From positions 1,240,001-1,304,000 of the forward strand of contig OY294046.1 in assembly GCA_958510825.1 (NCBI GenBank): a stretch of DNA of 64,000 nt, read 5' to 3'. The notes under the pieces were generated by a model. That model saw only the letters and a list, made by a program, of their open reading frames with translations. It did not search any database and was not told the DNA's origin. How positions within the stretch are numbered: position 1 is the stretch's first letter; every line of letters starts with the position of its first letter. This stretch comes from Brachypterus glaber (taxonomy: Eukaryota > Arthropoda > Insecta > Coleoptera > Kateretidae). Positions 55,389 through 64,000 of this stretch are shown one piece after another. Position numbers and translations under genes: made by a program.

Positions 55389-56060
55389 TACATCGGCACT
55401 TAGTGCTACTAAGAGAGCCGATGTATTGAAATCTTCGCCGAAAAGTCAAAATGTTTGACCACGTTTTTTTCAAATTTTTCGACGTTTTAGACCATTCTGA
55501 GTCTGTCTGTCTGGGTGTAAACTCTCTCTCTCCATTTCTATTTGAAATATTGACTTGCGGTTTTTTGCATATTGTTTCTTATAGTATTCCGAAGAGCTGA
55601 TTAGATTTTGGGGGTAAACGATTGGGAGTAAGGGGGTAAAAATAGGGTAAAACTCCTATTTTTAGCGTTTTTTGTTTATAATTAAGGCAATTATTATTGT
55701 ATTTAGTTAATTTAGCACTTATATAAAAGATAATTTTAAATTGGTCAAAAAATGTTATAAACAACGTTTTCCTAAACCGCACTGTTTTCGAGATATTGGC
55801 GTTTAAAGCAGTAAAAGGTTTTTTTAGCATATCTCACATATTTATAACCCGATTTCAAAAAATTATATTTTAAATAAAAGCACTTTTTAAGCCCTATAAA
55901 AAATGTTATATACAGTTTTTTGCTAGAATATAATGTTTTAAAGATACAGAATTTAAAATCAAACAAAACACCTAGTTTGAAATTTGCAAACTAGATGGCT
56001 CTAGTGTACAATAGTGCCGATGTTTTGACAGGGTGCTTGCAAAGTTTCATCTAGTTTTAT
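55389..56060 (+). repeat. Dispersed repeat F, copy 3
   Basis: Like the copy at 31472 with a shortened GTCTGTCTGTCTGG run and missing ~40 bp around it. Confidence 0.78.
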
Positions 56061-56081
56061 TTTAAAACATTAATTGTTATA

Positions 56082-56293
56082 CTTTTATCTCTTTCTATAG
56101 AACTTCTCTCTTTATCTAATCTAAATAGGACCTCTCGTATTTTCTACAATACTCCACATAGAACCAATTATGGTAATAATTCTCCTATTAGTAGGATATG
56201 CAGGCTTGCTAATATGTTAGACTTGGATTTTTTTCACTAATTTGACTAATTTTAAAAACAACTTAGTTCTCGGGACCTGAATAGGTTAGTTTT

Positions 56294-56373
<80 letters not shown>

Positions 56374-56458
56374 CTTGTGATTTATATTGTGATATTTATT
56401 GATATTTTTTATATTTATTATTGTTAAAATGGAATTTCCGTAAATAAACTACTACTAC
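56082..56458 (+). pseudogene. LINE ORF2 C-terminus and 3' UTR
   Basis: The frame 56082-56240 ends NLNRTSRIFYNTPHRTNYG, then SPISRICRLAN and a stop. HRTNYG..SPI.R....N is the C-terminal signature of Jockey/CR1-type non-LTR retrotransposons. The 3' UTR holds a long (TA)n (56296-56372) and ends AATAAACTACTACTAC, an (ACT)n-type LINE tail. The rest is gone. Confidence 0.7.
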
Positions 56459-56762
56459 AAGTTGTAAGTTCAGTCTATTGAAAATATTAAAAATTGGAAA
56501 GTAAACATAAGACTGTTCTACCTGTGAGGGTGCGAAGAGTACTCACAATAATCAGTCAATATTATATAATTTTTCAATCAGATTACATATTATAATTTAA
56601 AAAAATCAAATACATTTAATTGCGGAAAAATTATATCGAATGGGTGCAATTATTTGTAATTATATATTTTTTATATTTAATGTTATGCAATTTAAGTTGA
56701 TCGATAATTAAATGTCAATTAGAAATAAAAAGTTTAAATTCGTTTAAACGTTGCAAAATATA

Positions 56763-57282
56763 TTTTTCTATTTTGCGACTCTTATAAGCTCATAATCACA
56801 CGCATTTTGCGTGTTCTTATAGTCCCCTAAGAGGTCTGTACTTTTTTTCTTTTGGGTTGGCAACAGACAAAAGCCTATCTCTTGACGTTTTGCGTGCAAA
56901 TGTCAATGTCGATTTAAGGTTAATTTTTTACAAAATTATTTGGGTTATGTTTTACCGTGTTAAAATTGTTGACTGGTTAATTGCAGTGAAAAAAGAAGAG
57001 ATGACTGTAAAATATATCAAAATATCATTTGTTCTTAGAATTTTAAACATAGTGTAAACTGTAATGCCAACCCAATACAAAAATCCCTAAGTCAGTCATC
57101 AATTTAAATGTAAGTTTTTTAAATTTTAGAGCAAAATAGAAAAAATTGTATAAAGCACTTGTTTCATAACACGTTTTTAGCGCACTAGTACTTTAGAAAA
57201 CTCGCCGCAAGCGGCTCGTTTTATAAACTTGTACACGTGCGCTAAAAACGTATGTTATGAAACTAGTACTTTAATATACTAT
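56763..57282 (-). repeat. Dispersed repeat C, copy 9 (full)
   Basis: Reverse, both hairpin ends present. Confidence 0.8.
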
Positions 57283-57284
57283 AA

Positions 57285-58305
57285 TAGCACTATTTTACAA
57301 AATTAAAATCTACATTTTTTAATTTAACCTGCTGAATCTGAATTATTTTTGTATCCGAAAATGTACAACATAATAAGTTGTAACAAGACAAAAATTAAAA
57401 AAAAATAACAATGAGTGGACAAAAGTTCTCGGCTGAGACTGTTTTTGATGAAAATGAAAACCGTCTAAGGTCCGATTCACGAAAGAAGACAGTCATAGTT
57501 ATTTATATACCAAGGGACTAAACTGGCTGTTTTAGTCCCGCTGCATTAGTAAGCGAGCGTAGCGAGCGAGGGAAACAGAAATTCAAGGGACTAAAACAGC
57601 CAAGTTTAGTCCTGAGGTATATACACTATTTTTTGCAGGACCAAACATAATTTAGGTAGGTAGATATAATTAAAATTTAAAACCACGCGTCTAAAACCGG
57701 TTGTTTTATTTTCGTAATTTAATCAAGATGCCTGTAAATTGCGAAAAGTCAGTTTCATGGCTATCGCGATTTCAATTGTTTTTTAATATGGTTGACACAA
57801 ACGTCAAAAAAATGGACGAAGATGATAAATTTTAAGTTATGTATAAATTGTTATAACAAGGTTATTTTTAAAGGTTTTCTTTGTTAAAATCAAATAAATT
57901 GGTTTGAATCGCTAATTTATTATACAACACCACCAAACCTAATTTTTGAGCCAGGAAAGCACATAGTAGGTATAATTTTAATATTATCAAGGTTGCCGTG
58001 ATTTTTATTCCCTTGGGAGAAAAACGGCAAGTTTAGTCCCGAAAACGAAAGCGTAAAATTAGGTTTTAGTCTTGGTCGTGCAAAAAATATATTAATAGCT
58101 CTAACAAAATTAAAATCTACATTTTTAATTGAATCTAAATTATTTTTGTATCCGAAAACGTACAGCATAATAAGTGGTAACAAGACAAAGATGAAAAAAA
58201 AAATAACAATGAGTGTACAAAAGTTCTCGGCTGGGAATTTTTTTGATGAAAATGAAAACCGTCTAAGGTCCGATTCACGGAAGAAGACAGTCAAATATTA
58301 TTTTT
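57285..58305. repeat. ~205-bp direct repeats flanking repeat A copy 3
   Basis: 57285-57497 and 58088-58305 are similar (CAAAAGTTCTCGGCTG, GATGAAAATGAAAACCGTCT, AAGAAGACAGTCA). Between them is A (57498-58088, ORF at 57728-57835). Duplicated flanks of this size are too long for a target duplication; unequal exchange or an LTR-like design are options. Confidence 0.65.
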
Positions 58306-58377
58306 TACTATTTTTTATTTGACGAGACATATTGATTTCTCAATTATCGTTAAACCCTATTTGAGGAGGTGAAAATA

Positions 58378-58999
58378 CCTAGGCAGCACATAATAACCAG
58401 GGGATATACTTTCTGGATATCCAGTGGATATCCTGGATGGACAGTATATCCAGCGGATATCCTGGATGGACAGTAGATTTACATTTTGTTTAAGCTCGTA
58501 CTATTCTACTTAATTAAGCATCCCCTAAGTCCAGGACTTGTGTGGACTAGTAGTAGAGGGAACCACCGGCTTTAATTGACTTTCGAACTAATTTATAGGG
58601 AGTGTCCGCTTCACTTACGCATTTGCCAAATTCCAATTATTAATTAACTGAAAAAGGCAAATCGGCACCGGTGAGAATCGAACTCACGCTATTTTGGGTA
58701 GTAAACTCAAGTACGACGCGGTAGTCCACTACACCAATCCTCCCATATTATAGTATCCACTGGATATCCATAAGAGATCCATCATGCCCTACTGAAAATA
58801 ATATTTTCACCTCATAAAACCTGTTTGACCAACCAAATTAAACCTCATAAAACTTGCTAGTTTTATGAGGTTTAAATATTATTTTCAGTAGCGTGGACTG
58901 GACGTTCAATATATCCACTGGATATCCATCATGGACTGGACGTTCAGTGGATATAGGACTGTCTAATGGATATCTAATGGTTTTTATGTGCTGTCTGGG
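58378..58999. mobile_element. TIR element with GGATATCC-rich arms, SINE inside
   Basis: Ends CCTAGGCAGCACATAATAAC and inverted CCCAGACAGCACATAAAAAC, with TA outside (58376-58377, 59000-59001). Both arms carry many GGATATC/GATATCC words. The centre (58790-58885) is itself a palindrome around CTCATAAAAC. SINE S2 (58484-58744) sits in the left arm. No transposase. Confidence 0.7.
58484..58744 (-). repeat. SINE family S2, fullest copy
   Basis: Minus-strand head GGGAGGATTGGTGTAGTGG (A box TGGTGTAGTGG, complement at 58726-58736), B box GTTCGATTC (complement at 58675-58683), then the family body and a short A-rich tail. tRNA-derived RNA polymerase III-type head. Confidence 0.85.
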
Positions 59000-59500
59000 T
59001 AAAAATGTACTGATTAGGGCACTCTATTTTATAGTAGTAACATTCTGTATATTAATAGGTTTTGTTGATAAATGGATATCAGTCAAATCGATTTCGATTT
59101 CTATTGTGTCGCCTACGACGTTTAAAAATGTCTGCCTCTAAAACGCATTTTAATTTCACTTTTCCACTTCTTACCAAATGAACCTAATTGGGTTCCATTT
59201 GGTCCCTATATGGAAGCATACTAAACCGCTTTAGGTTGTTCATATGAAATAATAACTTAATAAGCTGTCGTCAAAAACCTACACGGAGAAACTAATTTAC
59301 TATTAGTATATGATTGAACTGATAAAACAGTTTATTTGTGTGTACAAAATATTTGGTTTGGATATTACCAATTGAATTATTTGGTTGCCACAAATAAATT
59401 TTATTTCTGTCAAATAAACTATTTTTTCCCATTAATAAATGGACACCGCTTATCGAAAAGAAACCAAGCGACATTTTAAACGAAATTTTTGGAAAGCCTT

Positions 59501-59924
59501 CATGGAAAAAAAAATTATAGCTAGGAGCGCTATAACACACATACCAAGCAAATTATAATCGCTTATTATATAAATACAAGGCTTTCTCTTACAATTATGG
59601 CAGTCAGTGTAAAAATTTATATGAAATACTTTAATTGTTTATTGAATAATAAAATATAACAAATAGTATGGCATTTATAGCTTAAATAGATTTAATTATT
59701 GTCCGTGCTAATAATTTTTATAATATAATAAAATTTCTGTAAATTTATAATAGTGCCTGTAATAAATATAATCGTGTCTGTAATATATATAATCGTTTCC
59801 AATTTATTTTTAACATTATTAGTTATTGTGTCCCTTATAATCTATAGCTTAAATCACTATAATTTGCCACTGTTACCAAATATCTTATAATGTATAGCGC
59901 AGAGCCCACTAATTTCTTTCCGTG
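59501..59924 (-). mobile_element. MITE family D, copy 5
   Basis: Reverse, 424 bp; the outer base set is CATGG instead of CACGG at one end, and the flanks are TT on both sides rather than TA. Confidence 0.82.
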
Positions 59925-59929
59925 TTGTA

Positions 59930-60564
59930 TTCGTGCAAAAATTTTCAATTTATTTTTTACGTAATTTTGCATTTTGAGTTTTATGTAGGTGAAAATCAAT
60001 TTCGAGCAAAAAAAAATGTTGTTGTCGGTTAGTCGGTCTGTCCGGAATTTTTTGTAAAAACGCTTTAAGCTAACTACTTGGAATTTGGCTTACACCTGTG
60101 TTTGGACAAAAAGTTCTCGCTAGGGATTGTTTTTGATAAACATTCATGTGGGGCAAGGGAAGTAAAATACAATATTTTTTCACAACATGGATAAATGGTT
60201 ACCATTTAATGGCATATAGGAGTTTTTGAGGTTGCTGAAACCGAATTTGATAATATTTTTTTAAATACAACCCCGGGAGAGGCGTGGAAGCAATCACTTT
60301 TAAATATTTTAATATTCACCTACGTGAAAATTAGTATGTAGGGATTTTTGAGGTGGCTGAAAATGAATTTGATAATATAAATTTCAAAACTTCATCCTCG
60401 GGGGCGGGGGGTATTTTTTTTTAATTAATATATTGGGGTTTTTGAGGTTGGTAAAATTAGATCTGATATTAAAAATGTTTAAATGTTTACTATATTTTAG
60501 TGATAATTGGTATTTGGGGTTTTTCGAGGTCACTGAAGCTGCATCTAAAAATAAAAAAATTAAC
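59930..60564. repeat. GTCTGTCC module and degenerate ~100-bp repeats
   Basis: 60025-60110 has GTCGGTTAGTCGGTCTGTCC and AAACGCTTTAAGCTAACTAC. 60190-60560 has four diverged units around GTTTTTGAGGTTGCTGAAA (60218, 60339, 60434, 60517). The same unit, inverted, fills 50110-50440. Confidence 0.6.
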
Positions 60565-60567
60565 TTA

Positions 60568-60709
60568 GGGAACTTTCAAGTATTACGTAACGCTCTTAGG
60601 GGGGTGGGGTCATTTTGGAGTGTTACGCCCATGTCAATGGTATAGGAAAATAGCGTTACAGGGGGGGGGGTCCAAAATGATCAAAATTACGTAATACTTG
60701 ACCGTTCCC
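60568..60709. mobile_element. Q-family MITE, complete (142 bp)
   Basis: GGGAACTTTCAAGTATTACG at one end and inverted GGGAACGGTCAAGTATTACG at the other. Right flank TTAA; left flank CTTA, perhaps a decayed TTAA. Interior as in 39152-39304. Confidence 0.75.
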
Positions 60710-60713
60710 TTAA

Positions 60714-61814
60714 CCTCTACTCCAGGGCGGGGGAAATGTAAAAAATGGGAAAGCTTTTGTTATTTGTTCATTGTATTTTAGTAGTTTATTCAAAAACTTT
60801 TGTAAATAATACTAGAATATTTATAATATAGACAAAATAAACAAATAGATTGATTTTTGACCGTTTGCGCATACTTCTGCGTTCCGACTAAATGCGTCCT
60901 CCATTTTGATTCCAATTGTCCAACATAAAGTAAAAAAATATATATTTTATGTTGGTAACACTGTGTTGCGTTAGATAGGAATATTTTCTTTGTTAGAGAT
61001 GTGTCTTTTCATTTCACTTCAGTAGTCAGTAAAAGTTTCTTTTTGTCGTTGTTTTGTTGCAACAGTTTGTTATATATGTAAAAACTAAATCAATATGTTA
61101 TACTACACAGATATTTATTTATTTTTCCCAGTAATTTAAATATAAAAATATAATTCTTCGCACACACCTCTAACATATTCGTGCAACAGATTAACATAAC
61201 CTAATTTATGTATGTTTTGACTTTGTTTTCGAGGTTTTTCTGTTATTTTTTCTACGCGTTTGGTGTTTTGTGCTAGAAGGGTGAACATCTTATTTTATTA
61301 TAGACTATATAATAGCGTTTTTGAACTTTTAAAGTCTTTCTGTGTTTTTTGTATATTTTATAGTGCTTTTTCAAAGAACTAGTAAAGTCTTTGCAATGAC
61401 GTGTTTTATAAAAAGTTGTAGAAACATAAAACGATTGCTACCTGCAGACAGCAGTATCATATTTTTTAGGTAACTTTGACAGTAAATAATAAAAACATTA
61501 AAAAGTAAGGTTATGTCGTTTATTTATTTACATTTTACCCACTAATTTAAATTTCCCGGCTGATTTCTGACGTAACTTCCGATCAAAATTGAGGACTCGT
61601 AAATTTGTACATAACCTTGAGATGACAGCTCATCTATGTTCTTTGTCTATGATTTATACACATTATTTTTTCTAAATTAAGCATTAAAAAATTCATTACC
61701 TACTTGTTATAATTTGTTTGTTAATTGCATAAATGTGTTTCGTAAAAAATCCAAATCCTTGCTAACAAACTTGTACTATAATAATTTTAATGTACTTAAT
61801 AATTATAATTAAGA
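60714..61814. other. No recognisable gene
   Basis: AT-rich; some CpG-containing patches at 60875-60920 and 61550-61600 show no frame. Confidence 0.4.
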
Positions 61815-61883
61815 AAACAAGCCATAAAGATATGTAATGCTACGCATTCCATAGCATACTCTTCAGAGTGGACAGTATGATTA

Positions 61884-62301
61884 CACAGGTTTACAAAAAA
61901 CAGTCAGGACTATTTGACCGGACCATGTTATTCCTAGGTATTTTGGCGCCCTGAATCAGATCCCGGGGTCAGTTTTGCCCCATCACGTGGGGAAAACGAG
62001 ATTTTAAGGTCATTTGGAGGTCAAAATGGTGATTTTTTGGGAGCGGCCCCGGGACAACATCTCAACGTTCAGAAAGTATTCAAGACCTACACAGTTATCC
62101 GTGAAGTTAACAGGTCGCTTGAGATATTGTCCCGTGGCCGCTCCCAAAAAATCACCATTTTGACCTCAAATGACCTTGAAATCTCGTTTTCCTGACGTGA
62201 TGGGGCAAAACTGACCCCAGGATTTGATTCAGGGCGCCAAAATACCTAGGAATACCATAGTCCGGTCAAATAGTCCTAACTTTTTTTTTTGCAAACCTGT
62301 G
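61884..62301. mobile_element. Long foldback element (418 bp)
   Basis: Arms of about 170 bp with few mismatches, from CACAGGTTTACAAAAA inward through ACTATTTGACCGG, CCTAGGTATTTTGGCGCCCT, TTTTGCCCCATCACG and GATTTTTTGGGAGCGG. The ~70-bp loop has no match. Preceded by module L (61815-61880). Flanks TA / TT. Confidence 0.82.
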
Positions 62302-62339
62302 TTATTTTTCAAAATTGGCAAGAATATTTCTTTTTACAG

Positions 62340-62690
62340 AGCGTGTCAAAAGTCCGCCCCCTTTAACTTTTAAACTACTTAAGATATCAACTTGAATTTA
62401 AAACGCCTAAATAACATAACCCGAATATTTTTTTTGGTATATATATTTAATATGGTAGGGGCAAAATTAAGACAGGGGGTAGGGGCAACATTTTTTTAAA
62501 TGGAAATGGAGGTCGTGTGATACACCATTTTAAAGCTCATAAAATTCTCTATTTGACCATATATTTTTTAATGTTTTAAATATTTTTTCAAGGTTTTTAT
62601 TTTTAATTATTTTTTTTTTGCTAAAAAATGAGATATTTTAAGATTTTTTTTGTAAAATTTTATTTATGTTATTCAAAATTAGTCCTGGAG
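62340..62690. repeat. Repeat R, copy 2
   Basis: Partner of 32580-33180: CCCCTTTAACTTTTAAAC, GGAGGTCGTGTGATACACCA, TTTAAAGCTCATAAAATTCTC. Confidence 0.5.
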
Positions 62691-62732
62691 GATACCTAAT
62701 TCAGTAGAATAGTATGGGGTTAAACAAACAAA
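62681..62732 (+). repeat. SINE family S2, 3' fragment
   Basis: TAGTCCTGGAGGATACC, AGTAGAATAGTATGGGG, TTAAACAAAC tail. Confidence 0.55.
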
Positions 62733-62734
62733 AA

Positions 62735-63546
62735 GCCCCACAATATCCCCGGGATATCCTTTTAATGTCGCACGTCCAGTGACATTAGTCGTATACCCCA
62801 AGGATATCCGGAAGGTATGTCCTGAGGATATACTGCCCGTATATTTCAAGGATATACGGTATGTCCTTCGTACATCCTAGGGACGTCCCGAGGGGATGTC
62901 CCGTGGATGTACTTTCGGATGTCCCTGGGATATCCTACGATGGCTTTTCCTTCATTACTTTTAAATTTACCGAGTTTTTCGTGACTTTTAATTGCGGATG
63001 TTATTATCGGTGTTTGTGGTCTGCTTATTTGTGTAAGTTTTTTCCACAGTTATTATTAAATATTTATATTCTGTTTTCCTTTGTTGGAAATTTCGTAAGT
63101 ATTACCTCTTCCTGGGGGAGAGAGGAAATATATTTCGTAGATAAGTAAGTTACTAATTATGTACTACTACTACTATTAAATAGTATTGCTTTTATTATTT
63201 GTTTATGAAACTATTAGCTTAAATTTAAATAACATGCACCTAGCTGCTTTTAGCAATATTTCACAAAAAAAATAATAAAAGCAATACAACCTATTTGATA
63301 GCCACTTTTGTCGAGGACAGGTGTACATAATTAGTAGCCATCTTTAGGACAGACGTACAGTATATCCTCAGGACATATCTTCGAGATATCCTTGGGATAT
63401 ACGGTTCGGAAGTCGCTAGACTTCCCGTTTAGTAACAAAGTATACCCTGAGGATGTCCTACGGATATCTATAGAGGAAATTGAATATCCTGGGGATATTA
63501 AAACGGATATTCTGGGGATATTCATTGTATAAACCTGTGTTATCTG
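62735..63546. mobile_element. Second GGATAT-rich foldback element (left end lost)
   Basis: Arms 62740-62945 and about 63350-63530 are dense in GGATAT and TATCC words. The right end, inverted, reads CCCAGATAACACAGG, similar to CCCAGACAGCACATA at 58999. The left terminus is replaced by the SINE fragment. The middle has an inverted pair (ATTGCTTTTATTATT at 63205, complement to 63285). Confidence 0.55.
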
Positions 63547-63805
63547 GGACTTTTAGCTGTGAAGAGTGTAAACAGTAATTACAAAGTGGAACACCTCGAA
63601 CTTTCCTCACTTTTTAAAATAAATTTTACAGCAATTTAACGGGTAATTATATAAAATTACAATAATAAATTACGCCATTCGAGATACAGTGTGACAAAAA
63701 TCCATTTCACTTTCATCATTTATTACCTAAGCCAAATTTTTCGAGTGCATCGTGAAAATTAACTATTAAAATGTTTATTTTTAAATAATTACACAAACAT
63801 TTTAT

Positions 63806-64000
63806 TACATCGGCACTTAGTGCTACTAAGAGTGCCGATGTATTGAAAACTTCGCCGAAAAGTCAAAATCTTTGACCACGTTTTTTTTTTACATTTCTCG
63901 ACGTTTTAGACCATTCTGAGTCGAAATCAGTAAAAACAATTTTTGCGTCCGTCTGTTTGTCTGTCTGTCTGTCTGTCTGGGTGTAAACTCTCTAACCCTA
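63806..64000 (+). repeat. Dispersed repeat F, copy 4 (runs off the window)
   Basis: Starts with the ACATCGGCACT hairpin and includes a (GTCT)n run near 63952-63978. Confidence 0.75.

Noticed and set aside
1..64000. CRISPR array, bacterial operon or prophage
   Set aside because: No regular short repeats with unique spacers, no prokaryotic gene order or ribosome-binding sites; the content is eukaryotic mobile DNA.

Overview
The window is AT-rich eukaryotic DNA, almost certainly from an arthropod and probably an insect. The reasons are a Tc1/mariner-type transposase of the DUF4817 class, Penelope-like and Jockey/CR1-type retroelement relics, two tRNA-derived SINEs and dense short inverted-repeat elements. 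The sequence does not allow a species call. There is no bacterial-style operon, no recognisable complete host gene, and no tRNA or rRNA gene outside the SINE heads. Most of the 64 kb is mobile DNA in layers, with insertions inside insertions.

Layout. 1-11 kb: TA-flanked inverted-repeat elements, including one Tc1/mariner-like element (5298-6581) with an internally deleted transposase, and copies of dispersed repeats that I label B, C, D, F, K and P. 10.9-12.3 kb: a LINE reverse-transcriptase relic split by a B copy, then an unidentified broken reading frame on the minus strand. 14.6-16.6 kb: a Penelope-like element (RT YVDD motif plus GIY-YIG endonuclease) inside an older foldback element, with a 12-bp target duplication. 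17-20.3 kb: short coding-like fragments, a psq-type helix-turn-helix fragment, a well-formed type I hammerhead ribozyme (19992-20066), and a likely coding exon with both splice sites (20140-20253). 23.35-23.55 kb: a 200-N gap. 25.65-26.62 kb: a 164-bp satellite whose monomer is one large dyad. 31-36 kb: nested TIR elements, a Penelope tail and a Jockey-type LINE tail. 43.1-45.3 kb: a tandem array of a ~378-bp unit. 45.6-46.9 kb: an hAT-like element carrying two later MITEs; a paralogue at 38.3-38.7 kb preserves the empty sites. 48-59 kb: families A, C, D, F and K, two SINEs and a LINE tail. 58.4-63.5 kb: elements with GGATAT-rich arms and several foldbacks.

How the parts relate. The intact-TIR Tc1/mariner element shares its outermost bases with a coding-free element at 115-847, so one transposase may move both. 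Family D (five copies of ~425 bp, nearly identical, flanked by TA or TT) looks recently active. The hammerhead lies about 70 bp upstream of the splice acceptor of the candidate exon, so it could be intronic in a host gene or the tail of a lost Penelope-type element. Coordinates of dispersed-repeat copies were read by eye and may be off by several bases.
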